Shown piece after piece: positions 16,636 through 24,550 of a DNA stretch of 41,371 nucleotides. Position 1 is the stretch's first letter; the number at the start of each line of letters is the position of its first letter. Origin of the DNA: a virus; IMG/VR virus record IMGVR_UViG_3300015360_000085, positions 1 to 41,371 of that record, one strand, 5' to 3'. The position numbers were made by a program, and so were the translations under genes. The notes under the pieces are model-generated. The model did no database searches and had not been told where the DNA came from. It saw only the letters and a list, made by a program, of their open reading frames with translations.

Positions 16636-19600
16636 ATGGTGCTTGGCCCTCTCAACCTGGAAATGCCTGGTCTGCCAACCCTGAACGTCACGGACTATCT
16701 GCCCGACGAAATCAGACAGCCGAAGCGTGCGCCTCTGATCGTCAACCAGCCCCGTGCTGCCACCAGTCTCCAGAACAAGTACGCTCCTGGTGGCCTCTAC
16801 GACCTGCTCACTCAGTCGGGTCAGTACACCCCTGAGTCGCTGAACGCACTCCGGTCCTACGACGAGGACCGTGTGTCCCGTGGACAGGCTCCGCTCACCG
16901 AGATTCAGACGCAGAAATCCTTGCAGGCTGCCTCGACCAAGACGCAGGCCACTCCAACCCCTGAGCGTTCGATGTGGAACCTTCCCATCAATGCGATCAA
17001 GGACCTTGGCAACATCCTGAAGTCGCTGCCCCAACTCCCTGGTGCGCTCATCTCCGAAGGTCAGCAACTCTCCAACATCGGTGAGTCCATCTCGTCGGCA
17101 TCCAACCCGATTGCTGGCCTACTTAAAGCGCCTGGCGTTCGGATGCTCCCTGGTGCGTTCATTGCCGGGAACATCGCTGGGGGAACGCCTGGCGAATTGG
17201 CTCGTAGTCCTCTGTTCACGGCGCTCGATGTCCTCCCGATTGCCAACGTCGCTGCCAAGTCCACACGGGTCGCTACCCGTGCCGCCGAGCTAGCAGAGGT
17301 AGCCAAGACGCTCCCCGAGGGGGTGCTGCCACGGGACGTTAGTGTGGCAGTCCAGCAAGCACGACGCCCCATCTCCACGGCACTGCTCAACAAGGTGGAT
17401 GCCGAGAACAACATCATCCGCAACACGGCAGGCGAACTCACTGATCTTGTCCGTGACTCCAGAGCAGGCATGAAGGCCCGAGAGTATTTCGGCAAGGAAT
17501 CACGCAACGCCGTGTTCTTCGTCAACGCTGCAATGCAGCGGGTGCGAGGCATCATGGGTGGTGAAATCAAGGTGCCTGACGACACACTCGTCCCCCTAGC
17601 CCGTGAAGCCGTCGAGTTCAACGACCGTCTGCTGGAACTAGGCATTGACGATGCGATGATGCCGGAACTGGTGGACCGCATGCGTGAGTCCCGTTACGCC
17701 GACGCCCCGCCGAACATGCTTGAGGCCATGGAGTTGACCCGGAACTGGAACGAACGAACCGCCACCCTATTGCAAGAGCGCAATCTGGCGGTCATGTTCG
17801 ATAACGAACTGTATGACCTACAGACAGGCATCCGTCTCCGTGAAGGCGAACGATCCGTCAACCGCACCAAGTCATTCGTTGACATGCGTGGACGTGTGGA
17901 GACATCTGCCCTCTATGACGGCACCACCCCAGCCTCCCCTGTCACTGCCGTCCAGTCGATGATTGAGGCGTTCAATCGGCCACGCAACCAGCCACTCCCT
18001 CCCGGCGTGAAGCTGTCACCGGAGGAACGTCTGGCCGGGGTGGACAACATTGCCAAGAACGAACTGTCGCTACGCCACAACGTGATGATCCGTGAGTTGG
18101 AGAACCTGGGCTACGACACGACGCCCCTCTCCCAGGCATGGCAGTACGTCGAGGGACGCAAGCCCACCTACAACAAGCAGACACGCAAGCAGAAGGGCAA
18201 GGGCTACCCCAAGGACCCGAAGGTCTACACGAACCTGCTCGATGAAATCAGGGCCAACCCGGACCTGCTCGGCAAGCGTGACATCGTGCCTCTCACCGAC
18301 ACGATCCAAGCCCTGAAAGACAAGCTGCGTGACCCGAAGATCGGACCTGCCGCCAAGACAACGCTCGATGCCATCAGGGATAACAACCCCATCGGCATCA
18401 CCAGAGGCATTGAGATGCTGCGTCGCACCGACATGTGGAAGCAGGTAGGCGTCATCAACCGTCTGAAGGCGATCCGTGAGACGCAACGCTTCATCGGCAA
18501 GTCCAAGCTGTCCGCACAGTCACCGGAGCTACTGGCCAAGCAGGCGGAACGGTTCGGCAAGGTGTCATCGGAGGCGGTCCCTGCACGGTTCATCCCCGAA
18601 CTCGACCGGCAGACCAGGCTCCGATCCAAGGAACGGGCCATCGCCATCAACACTGTCGATGAAGCTGCTGCCATCACGAAGATGGCCGACAACGGGGACT
18701 GGACTTCCATCCCTGGCTTCACCGACCAGATGTACCGGCAGATTCAGCGTGAGTCCGCTGTTGAATGGAAGCGTTGGCGAGATGACGGGTTCGACCCGAT
18801 CTACGTCCACACGGTCACACCGAACAAGATGTTCTCCGCTCTCCAGCCGAAGGCAGGCATCGTCCCCAACTCCATCTCATCGGTGAAGAAGCGGTCATGG
18901 GACATGGCACCAGGCGTGAAGAACGTCGGCCTCGCCATGACTGACCAGATGCGTGAAATCCTCAGCCGTCAGCACGTCGAGATTGCCATCAAGCAGATCG
19001 TGGACACGATGGGTGAATCAGAGGTTGCTCTACGGCGACGGTATGCGGATGCTGCCCGCCGTCGTTCTGAGACGAACCCTGCCCTCGACTTTGATGGACA
19101 CCTGATGCAACTCATCAACGAGAAGCACAAGAGGTTTGACCCTGAACTAGAAGGCTATTTCTGGGGTAGCCCCTACCTGAACCGGCTCAAGCAGGATCGC
19201 ATGTTCATTCCCAAGCATGTGGCGACGAACCTGAAGGGGCTTGCTGAACCGAAGCGTCTGCTCGGTGGCATCCTCGACCCGATCACCAACACGTTCCGGG
19301 CTGCCACGACATCGCTCTCCATCCGCACTCAGTTGTACAACGTGGTCGGGAACTTCGTGGCCACAGAGCTAGCGAAGCCTGGGGCCACCCTCCGTAACCT
19401 GTCACAAGTCCGTGAATGGATGAATGACCCGAACCTTGTCCCCGACTCGCTCAAGGAAGTGATCGGATCGCAGAAGAACACGTTTCTTGACCTCGACCGT
19501 GAAGCCATGGGTGTGGTCAATGAAGGTGTGTGGGGCTACATGCGAGGCAAGACGCTCGGCCGACTGTGGCAGGGCGAGCAAGCTGCCAAGGTGCCGGGTA

Positions 19601-20763
19601 AGCCCATCACCCGCTACGGGGGCAAGTTCAGTGGCCTTGTCGAGAAATCGTACACTCTCAACGGCAAGGTCGATGACTTCTTCCGCATGGTGAACTATGT
19701 GGACGAGTACAACAAGTCCGTCAAGACTGGCTCCAATGTTGCCAACGCTGAACGGCGAGCGATCGTAGCCGTGCGTGAGAACATGCAGGACTGGATGTCC
19801 ATGACACCGATGGAGCGTTCGGTGATCCGTTCGCTCGTCCCATTCTACGGGTACATGGGCCACGCCATGAGGTTCGTCCTCCGCTATCCCTTCGACCACC
19901 CGTTGCGTACCGAGATGATGGCGAAGCTGGCCGAAGCGGAACTGGAAGATCAGGACTTCCTCCCTGCCCGCTTCATGTCGATGCTCTTCGTCGGAGGCGT
20001 CGGCCCTCAAGGGGAACGTGGCGCAGTGAACGTCGGCCCGTTCAACCCGTTCGGTGAGATTGCCAACTTCATGTCCGTTAAGGGTGTGCTCGGTGCGACG
20101 AACCCTGTCATCCAGACCGCCTTGCAGATGACGGGCGTGGATGGTGGCGAGGCCGAATTGTACCCCTCGCTCCGCTACGACCCTCAGACCGGTCGCCTGT
20201 CAGCCAAGGGGACCAACCCGATCACCAACCTGCTGCACAACACCATCCCTCAGTCCTCTGTCATCACGGCAATGCTTGGCGTGAATGGTGAGTTCAACGA
20301 CATGGCTCGTCGTGACCCTGCCGCAGCGAACAGGTATCTGGCCAGCGGACTGACCATTCCAATGATGTGGAGAGAGATTCAAGTCGATCAGGAAATCATG
20401 AAGGCAGAGTTGGCCCGAATCGCAGCCCAGGACAAGGTGAAGAATGAAGCCCTCAAGACAGGCAACTGGCAGGAAGCACTACAGTACCCATCACTGCGTG
20501 AATACCTGGCTGCCATTGAGGGACTATCAGACGAACAACTGGCACCGTTCCAGCGGCTCACCGAGGATCAGATCACTTCGATCACCCAGCAGACCAGCGA
20601 GATGACGGACCTTCCACAGTTCGCCGGGGTCACCCCACTGAACGATCAACTCGACGCTCTCATGTCTGCTGCACGCAACAACCCCAGCGGCTTGCTGATG
20701 GGCAACCTGACGGGTCAGCCGGTCCCTGGCTCATCTCTGACCAACACCACGGGCGGCACCTGA
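16636..20763 (+). CDS. Large internal virion/ejection protein (1375 aa)
   Basis: The largest gene in the window. A mainly helical 1375-aa protein with no transglycosylase or peptidase motif that I can identify. The N-terminal 100 residues resemble a short anchoring region (PLNLEMPGLPTLNVTDYLPD). There is a hydrophobic Gly/Ala segment near residues 155-190. The C-terminal third contains MERSVIRSLVPFYGYMGHAM, a short aromatic helix motif that recurs in large polyvalent phage structural proteins. Size and place at the end of the virion block point to an ejection protein injected with the DNA. There is only a weak GGTGA ribosome site. Confidence 0.6.
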   Translation: MVLGPLNLEMPGLPTLNVTDYLPDEIRQPKRAPLIVNQPRAATSLQNKYAPGGLYDLLTQSGQYTPESLNALRSYDEDRVSRGQAPLTEIQTQKSLQAASTKTQATPTPERSMWNLPINAIKDLGNILKSLPQLPGALISEGQQLSNIGESISSASNPIAGLLKAPGVRMLPGAFIAGNIAGGTPGELARSPLFTALDVLPIANVAAKSTRVATRAAELAEVAKTLPEGVLPRDVSVAVQQARRPISTALLNKVDAENNIIRNTAGELTDLVRDSRAGMKAREYFGKESRNAVFFVNAAMQRVRGIMGGEIKVPDDTLVPLAREAVEFNDRLLELGIDDAMMPELVDRMRESRYADAPPNMLEAMELTRNWNERTATLLQERNLAVMFDNELYDLQTGIRLREGERSVNRTKSFVDMRGRVETSALYDGTTPASPVTAVQSMIEAFNRPRNQPLPPGVKLSPEERLAGVDNIAKNELSLRHNVMIRELENLGYDTTPLSQAWQYVEGRKPTYNKQTRKQKGKGYPKDPKVYTNLLDEIRANPDLLGKRDIVPLTDTIQALKDKLRDPKIGPAAKTTLDAIRDNNPIGITRGIEMLRRTDMWKQVGVINRLKAIRETQRFIGKSKLSAQSPELLAKQAERFGKVSSEAVPARFIPELDRQTRLRSKERAIAINTVDEAAAITKMADNGDWTSIPGFTDQMYRQIQRESAVEWKRWRDDGFDPIYVHTVTPNKMFSALQPKAGIVPNSISSVKKRSWDMAPGVKNVGLAMTDQMREILSRQHVEIAIKQIVDTMGESEVALRRRYADAARRRSETNPALDFDGHLMQLINEKHKRFDPELEGYFWGSPYLNRLKQDRMFIPKHVATNLKGLAEPKRLLGGILDPITNTFRAATTSLSIRTQLYNVVGNFVATELAKPGATLRNLSQVREWMNDPNLVPDSLKEVIGSQKNTFLDLDREAMGVVNEGVWGYMRGKTLGRLWQGEQAAKVPGKPITRYGGKFSGLVEKSYTLNGKVDDFFRMVNYVDEYNKSVKTGSNVANAERRAIVAVRENMQDWMSMTPMERSVIRSLVPFYGYMGHAMRFVLRYPFDHPLRTEMMAKLAEAELEDQDFLPARFMSMLFVGGVGPQGERGAVNVGPFNPFGEIANFMSVKGVLGATNPVIQTALQMTGVDGGEAELYPSLRYDPQTGRLSAKGTNPITNLLHNTIPQSSVITAMLGVNGEFNDMARRDPAAANRYLASGLTIPMMWREIQVDQEIMKAELARIAAQDKVKNEALKTGNWQEALQYPSLREYLAAIEGLSDEQLAPFQRLTEDQITSITQQTSEMTDLPQFAGVTPLNDQLDALMSAARNNPSGLLMGNLTGQPVPGSSLTNTTGGT

Positions 20764-20782
20764 CCCCCCTAGTGTGGTTGGT

Positions 20783-20836
20783 CGAGGGACCGGCATCGTT
20801 CGTACGGGGGCGGGGTCGGTCCCTCGCTTCGCCCCC
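20783..20836 (+). promoter_or_regulatory. Overlapping inverted repeats after the large ejection gene
   Basis: A perfect 10-bp stem, CGAGGGACCG (20783-20792) with CGGTCCCTCG (20817-20826), has a 24-nt loop. The loop carries GGGGGCG (20806-20812), which is complementary to CGCCCCC (20830-20836). The two pairings interlock, so a pseudoknot or alternative folds are possible. It lies in the 98-bp gap before the membrane-protein pair. A terminator without a U-run or a translational control element would fit. Confidence 0.45.
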
Positions 20837-20861
20837 TTACCCAGTCAGGACGTCCCTAGCC

Positions 20862-21227
20862 ATGATGGCATCTTCAGTGCCCGAACTACTGCAATCAGTG
20901 GCGGTGCTGGTCATGTCGGTGACCGGTGGCCTGTTCCTCCTAGTCATGCTATGGAAGGGGCGCAGCATCCACGGGCAATGGAAGGACCTGAAGATCGTTC
21001 TCAATCCCCAAGCCATGCAGGACGTGCAGGACAAACTCGATGAAGTGGTGAGGTCCGTGAACAACAAGTCACCTGCCGACCTCACTCTGTTCCAACGATC
21101 CAAAGTCATGGAGCAGGACATCAAGTCTCTCAATAGGAAGTTCGATATCCTCCTCTATGAGTTGAGGAACCAGGTCGGACTCAGAATTGAAGTAGCCGCC
21201 CCCGACCGATCAGAAGGGAACTATTGA
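20862..21227 (+). CDS. Single-pass membrane protein with coiled-coil tail
   Basis: A protein of 121 aa. One transmembrane segment at about residues 9-31 (VAVLVMSVTGGLFLLVMLW) is followed by a basic stretch and a long charged helix with heptad-like spacing to about residue 105. ATG at 20862 (ATG at 20865 also possible) is preferred over a GTG at 20772, because the intervening sequence is the hairpin region. The stop overlaps the next gene (TGATG). It could be a lysis-related protein (holin partner or spanin-like) or a late membrane protein; nothing decides between these. Confidence 0.6.
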   Translation: MMASSVPELLQSVAVLVMSVTGGLFLLVMLWKGRSIHGQWKDLKIVLNPQAMQDVQDKLDEVVRSVNNKSPADLTLFQRSKVMEQDIKSLNRKFDILLYELRNQVGLRIEVAAPDRSEGNY

Positions 21228-21466
21228 TGGACCGCCTCAAGGTCTTGCTCGCCGCCGCCGTCACCTACATCACCATCATCCAGGCCGTGCTCGTCATCTT
21301 CAGCGAAGAACTGGCAAGCCTGTTCGCTGATGGTGACGCTCAGACCGTGGTTGCCACCATCGTCAAGGTGATCGCAGTGCTCGGTGCCGTCGTCACGATC
21401 ATCCGCCGTGTCACCCCGGTGCTGCCCTCTGAACGTAGCCTGCTCCCGGCCCAGCGCCAGTTCTGA
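21227..21466 (+). CDS. Putative holin (two membrane segments)
   Basis: A protein of 79 aa with two predicted membrane segments (about residues 4-27 and 44-62), joined by a short acidic loop, and a basic tail with RRV and SERS. Size and topology fit a class II-like holin, which makes holes in the host membrane to release the endolysin. The endolysin here is not adjacent but on the opposite strand at 24793-25725. AGAAGGGAA lies before the ATG, and it is coupled to the preceding membrane protein by TGATG. Confidence 0.5.
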   Translation: MDRLKVLLAAAVTYITIIQAVLVIFSEELASLFADGDAQTVVATIVKVIAVLGAVVTIIRRVTPVLPSERSLLPAQRQF

Positions 21467-21518
21467 CCCTCTTGCACGCAGGCTCGTAGCCCCGCACCGA
21501 GTTGTTACACCAGTGAGG

Positions 21519-21552
21519 AAAGGCCCCCCTGCTTGCGTGCAGAGGGGCCTTT
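21519..21552 (+). terminator. Bidirectional terminator between convergent blocks
   Basis: A stem of 9 bp, AAAGGCCCC paired with GGGGCCTTT, lies between the stops of the rightward (21466) and leftward (21558) blocks. A-tract on one side and T-tract on the other allow termination on both strands. Confidence 0.85.
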
Positions 21553-21557
21553 CACGT

Positions 21558-21902
21558 TCACGGTTGGTTCCTCGCTATGCCGATGTCCACCGCCTGGCCG
21601 ATCAGGAACTCGGCCACCTGCTGCCTGGCATCTGCCTCATCTGCCCATTGGAACCGCAACCCAATCTGTTCACCGTCTGGTCCGGGCTTGACCTGCATGG
21701 TTGGCCGCAACTCAAACCAACTCGACTCCCCACACGACGGACACACCCGCTCTTGGAACCCCGGTTCAACCGTTCTGATCCTGATGCGTGTCAGGCAGGG
21801 TGTCTTGCCCCGCTTGCACGTCAGCACCCTCTGGTTGTCCTTGATCAGGAACCATCTCACTGGCATCTTGAATGCCCTGGCTGCTTGTCTTGCGCTTGTC
21901 AT
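21558..21902 (-). CDS. Zinc-binding small protein, last gene of leftward block
   Basis: A protein of 114 aa. It has Cys residues spaced as in a zinc site: CKRGKTPC and CPSCGE (about residues 29-57), flanked by beta segments. The C-terminal half is an acidic Gln/Ala-rich helix. Starts: ATG at 21902 with GGTGAG 6 nt upstream (used), or ATG at 21866. With the first start it overlaps the upstream gene by 137 bp in another frame, mostly over that gene's low-complexity tail. No family recognised. Confidence 0.6.
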   Translation of the reverse strand: MTSARQAARAFKMPVRWFLIKDNQRVLTCKRGKTPCLTRIRIRTVEPGFQERVCPSCGESSWFELRPTMQVKPGPDGEQIGLRFQWADEADARQQVAEFLIGQAVDIGIARNQP

Positions 21903-22143
21903 GATTGCTCACCACTTCCCGTGCATGATTCAGGTTTATCTCTGCCGACAACTGACTCAGTTCAGCGGACTTGATGAACATGTCGAATATTGACGGGTTC
22001 GGGTCGTCACTGTCTGTGTGGCTCAACGCCTTGCTCAGCTTCAACTTGCTGGCTCGCTGCTTGTGGTAGGCGATCTGGGCCTGATACACCGGGATCATGT
22101 ACCTAGCCTGAACGGCTGCTACGTCGTTTATCCCGATGGTCAT
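21766..22143 (-). CDS. Small helical protein overlapping its neighbours
   Basis: A protein of 125 aa. The first 80 residues form helices with NDVAAVQARYMIPVYQAQIA, a polar helical bundle pattern. The last 45 are Gln/Asp/Gly-rich and probably disordered; this tail overlaps the downstream gene. The start overlaps the stop of the upstream frame (ATGA), indicating coupling. Function unknown; it is near the end of the leftward operon. Confidence 0.6.
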   Translation of the reverse strand: MTIGINDVAAVQARYMIPVYQAQIAYHKQRASKLKLSKALSHTDSDDPNPSIFDMFIKSAELSQLSAEINLNHAREVVSNHDKRKTSSQGIQDASEMVPDQGQPEGADVQAGQDTLPDTHQDQNG

Positions 22144-22580
22144 TCCACTACCGCCTGACCATCTTCAATGCTACGCCTACGGCTACGAATGTCAGCGACA
22201 GTCCCATGAGTGGGTCCAAGGCCATTCCCGTAGCTGGTAGCAGGGGGATCGTTGGAGGGATGCCTACTCCAACTACTGGTGGCAAGCCGGTGGGCGTCGG
22301 CGTCGGCGTCGGCGTCTGGGTCGTAGCGGGCCAAGTCGGCTCGGTCACTATCAACAACGATGTCGTCGTCGTTGTGGTAGGTGCGGCGCTGGTCAACGAT
22401 GAGCTTGTGGAACTGGACCCCGTTGTCGTCGTTGGCGGTGACGATGAAGATGGCACCGAGGGGACCGATGAAGATGTCCCCGTCGTTGATGGGGGCGGGG
22501 ATGTCGTGGATGGTGATGCCGGGGAGGAAGTAGTTGTGGATACGCACGTCAGGTTCTCCAATGCTTTCGTAGGTGGGCAT
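22140..22580 (-). CDS. Small globular protein whose frame decays after a repeat tract
   Basis: The frame encodes 146 aa. Residues 1-75 (MPTYESIGEPDVRI, then DGDIFIGPLGAIFIV) show strongly GC-rich third positions and a beta-rich globular pattern, so this half is clearly coding. After a (GACGCC) repeat at 22292-22316 the frame loses codon bias and becomes Ser/Arg-rich. The +1 frame over the same 3' part ends in an LPATG-type sorting signal. Either the gene is frameshifted (programmed or a sequence error) or the tail is unstructured. The upstream ribosome site GGAG is 13 nt away, which is long. Confidence 0.6.
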   Translation of the reverse strand: MPTYESIGEPDVRIHNYFLPGITIHDIPAPINDGDIFIGPLGAIFIVTANDDNGVQFHKLIVDQRRTYHNDDDIVVDSDRADLARYDPDADADADAHRLATSSWSRHPSNDPPATSYGNGLGPTHGTVADIRSRRRSIEDGQAVVE

Positions 22581-22585
22581 GTCAT
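22148..22585 (-). other. Alternative frame: Ser/Thr/Pro-rich stalk ending in LPATG sorting signal
   Basis: In the frame offset by +1 from the gene at 22140-22580, an uninterrupted reading frame begins at ATG 22585, with GGAG 8 nt upstream. It is Ser/Thr/Pro-rich throughout. Its last 70 residues read TPTPTPTP, then IPLLPATG (LPATG at 22226-22240), a hydrophobic run LMGLSLTFVAVGVAL and a terminal KMVRR. This matches the sortase-anchoring signal of Gram-positive surface proteins. No signal peptide is visible at the start. The first half is probably a shadow of the globular frame; the LPATG half may be its frameshifted continuation. Confidence 0.4.
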
Positions 22586-22587
22586 TG

Positions 22588-23376
22588 TCATATCTCCAGT
22601 TGTGGTTCTTGCAGCTTGTTCACTGCCTTGTTCGTTCTGCTCACTGCGTTCTCTCGTTGCAGTGTGCCTTTCTTCCAGTGCCGTTTGCACCACCCGATAC
22701 CGTCAGGGTCGTACATCATGGCACCCTCCGTGCATTTAGATTCGATGCATCCTGCCCGGAGATTGAAGTCCTCTTGATTCGCTACTAGGTCCATGAACCC
22801 ATACAGGGCCAGCCTCCACTCGGCTTGCAGCATTGGCTCCCGCAATACTGTCACGGGATTGGCGATGGGCACAACAACCCATCTGCCCTGCATCACGCCC
22901 GAGTGGCCTTGGATGTCTTTCATCTTCAGCCCTTGCCTCCACAGACTCATCGCCGCCGACCCGACCAGCAACACATACTTTGTGTCCGCTGCTTCCAGCG
23001 CACGGAAGGTCATGGCCCGGTACTCCAATAGCTGACTGGGTAAGGGGGGTGAGTCCTGGTCGTGTGGGTATGCCCACAGATGGGTCACCTGGTCCTCCCA
23101 CACGCCAGCGCCGAGGATGGAGCGCATCATGTACTTCCGGTGTCCGGCTGCGTAGGGGACCGGCCTGTCCCACATCACGACCAACTGCGACGCCTGATGC
23201 TCCCTGCGATACGACCACTCTGGTAGGCACGCATCGGCACCCATGTCGTAGTAGCCGTCCTCGACCGCCACACGTTCCTTGACCAGATACTTGAGTGGCT
23301 TGGGGCGGTAGGTGCGTAGCTTGATGACTACCTCTGCCCCCAGCCTGTCGAACAGTCGCTCGATGGGGCTACTCAC
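22588..23376 (-). CDS. Uracil-DNA-glycosylase-superfamily protein (divergent)
   Basis: A protein of 262 aa. The middle and C-terminal parts resemble family 4/5-type uracil-DNA glycosylases: YVLLVGSAAMSLWRQ (beta strand then helix, as in 'VICLGATAA') and a later strand-loop, GRWVVVPIANPVTVLREP, where known enzymes have 'YHPAxLLR'. The usual N-terminal 'GEAPG' catalytic loop is replaced by VMWDRPVPYAAGHRKYMM, so activity is uncertain. A C-terminal zinc-like cluster follows: CIESKC then WCKRHW. GTG at 23376 overlaps the stop of the 29-codon gene upstream (GTGA); GTG codons up to 23391 are also possible. Confidence 0.6.
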   Translation of the reverse strand: MSSPIERLFDRLGAEVVIKLRTYRPKPLKYLVKERVAVEDGYYDMGADACLPEWSYRREHQASQLVVMWDRPVPYAAGHRKYMMRSILGAGVWEDQVTHLWAYPHDQDSPPLPSQLLEYRAMTFRALEAADTKYVLLVGSAAMSLWRQGLKMKDIQGHSGVMQGRWVVVPIANPVTVLREPMLQAEWRLALYGFMDLVANQEDFNLRAGCIESKCTEGAMMYDPDGIGWCKRHWKKGTLQRENAVSRTNKAVNKLQEPQLEI

Positions 23377-23462
23377 TTGAACCACCACCACTGCACTGCC
23401 ACTAGCGCACCGATCAGTAGAACGATGGCTATAACCAGTTGGCTGTTCTCCTCAGTGATCAT
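23373..23462 (-). CDS. 29-aa single-span membrane peptide
   Basis: A tiny gene. The peptide starts MITEENSQ, has a hydrophobic core LVIAIVLLIGALVAVQ and ends WWWFK, a membrane segment with an aromatic/basic edge. It fits exactly between the ERCC4 nuclease gene (5 nt gap) and the glycosylase-like gene (GTGA overlap). This tight fit and clean hydrophobic pattern support expression. Function unknown; small phage membrane peptides include lysis modulators and superinfection-exclusion factors. Confidence 0.5.
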   Translation of the reverse strand: MITEENSQLVIAIVLLIGALVAVQWWWFK

Positions 23463-23466
23463 GCCG

Positions 23467-24144
23467 TTACTTCAACAGTGCGTCGATCAGCTTGTTGGCG
23501 ATCACCTTGCCAATCCCAGGTACTTCCATCATCTGTTCCTTGGTCACTGTCCATGCGAGTGGCACCCCCTTGAAGTGCTTGATGATTGCCTTTGCCCTGT
23601 CTGTGCCCAGTCCGTCGAACCCTTGCAGTAGGTGTACGGCGTAGTCGTCGTTGGTTGCGTTGCCCCATGGACTGAACGCTGACGGTCGTCGCATGATTGA
23701 TGTGTGCTTGTCCTTGTTCGTCCACCGAGCGTACATCACCACTAGCTCCACCGTCTCGGTGATGTCCTTGGTGTACTCGATGTGCGCCCCTTCATTCATC
23801 ATCGACCAGAGCATTCCCTTCCACTGGCCTCTGGTGAACTGTTGACCCCAGCTATTCCACAACAGGTTCCCTGCTGTATCGAACTGCACCTTGCCCTCGA
23901 TGACGATCATTGGAATGGGGATGCCCGATGCACGCATCTGTGCAATCTCTTTGCTGATCCTGCCGTCACTGACACTGGCGATGAGGTCTTTCAACTCCTT
24001 GCGTTGCACGCCCCATAGCTGATCTTCACCGTTATCTTTGCCATACCAAACGACATCACACCCGAACCGTTCCGGCATCAGCGTGCTCTTGCCCAGTGCT
24101 TTCAACTGTTTCGGCTCTGTTGGTGCCACAAAGAACTCTTGCAC
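23467..24144 (-). CDS. ERCC4 (XPF/MUS81-type) nuclease with helix-hairpin-helix domain
   Basis: A 225-aa structure-specific endonuclease candidate. The nuclease core has Asp30 in FGCDVVWYG and GVQRKELKDLIASVSDGR (about residues 45-62), the position of the family's ERKxxxD motif, but with Gln47 in place of Glu. The C-terminal 60 residues hold tandem helix-hairpin-helix elements: LLQGFDGLGTDRAKAII and VPGIGKVIANKLI. Such enzymes cut branched DNA during recombination or before packaging. GTG at 24144 is preferred, with GAGGG just upstream; it overlaps the previous gene by 89 bp. Upstream in-frame residues are shadows. Confidence 0.8.
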   Translation of the reverse strand: MQEFFVAPTEPKQLKALGKSTLMPERFGCDVVWYGKDNGEDQLWGVQRKELKDLIASVSDGRISKEIAQMRASGIPIPMIVIEGKVQFDTAGNLLWNSWGQQFTRGQWKGMLWSMMNEGAHIEYTKDITETVELVVMYARWTNKDKHTSIMRRPSAFSPWGNATNDDYAVHLLQGFDGLGTDRAKAIIKHFKGVPLAWTVTKEQMMEVPGIGKVIANKLIDALLK

Positions 24145-24550
24145 GTTCCCTCGCTTTCTGATTCTTGTTGCGGACGTACTCCACCTTGTGGGCGACACAT
24201 ATCTCACAGTCGCAATGCATGCGATCCCATGCGTATCTTGTGCCGTGGGTCCACCTGGGTTCATCATTCAACGGCCTCGACTCAGCCAGGATTCGCCTGC
24301 GTTCACGCATCCGTTCAGCCTTCGCTGCAAGGCATGGCGGGCATGAGCACTTCCTGTCCTTGGCCCACCAGTACACCCCATGCTGGTCGGGGCCTTTCTT
24401 CTGTCCGTTCCTGTTGCTCTTGGGCCTCAACGACTTCAGCCCGAGGGTCGTCTCCATGTAGTTCAGACCCTTCAAGCATTCAGCCTGGCACTTGCGTTCG
24501 TTGGGGCTATGCGCTCGTTCGCATTCATCCCCATCAATCGGACACTCCAC
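24056..24550 (-). CDS. Tandem zinc-motif protein of actinophage type
   Basis: A protein of 164 aa with two copies of a pattern common in actinobacterial phage proteins: HGVYWWAKDRKCSCPPCLAA and HGTRYAWDRMHCDCEICVAH, each followed by a basic helix (RMRERRR; YVRNKNQKARERAR). The N terminus has further Cys residues (CPIDGDEC, CQAEC). Each copy has a His and three Cys, consistent with zinc binding. The GTG at 24550 has GGAGG 8 nt upstream and overlaps the 57-aa gene before it; GTG 24595 and ATG 24577 or 24565 are alternatives. Probably nucleic-acid binding; exact role unknown. Confidence 0.65.
   Translation of the reverse strand: MECPIDGDECERAHSPNERKCQAECLKGLNYMETTLGLKSLRPKSNRNGQKKGPDQHGVYWWAKDRKCSCPPCLAAKAERMRERRRILAESRPLNDEPRWTHGTRYAWDRMHCDCEICVAHKVEYVRNKNQKARERARVLCGTNRAETVESTGQEHADAGTVRV

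Noticed and set aside
22206-22739. Rightward Val/Gly/Asp-rich open frame
   Set aside because: Complement of the repetitive Ser/Thr/Pro and Asp-rich leftward frames; no ribosome site, and it opposes the operon direction.
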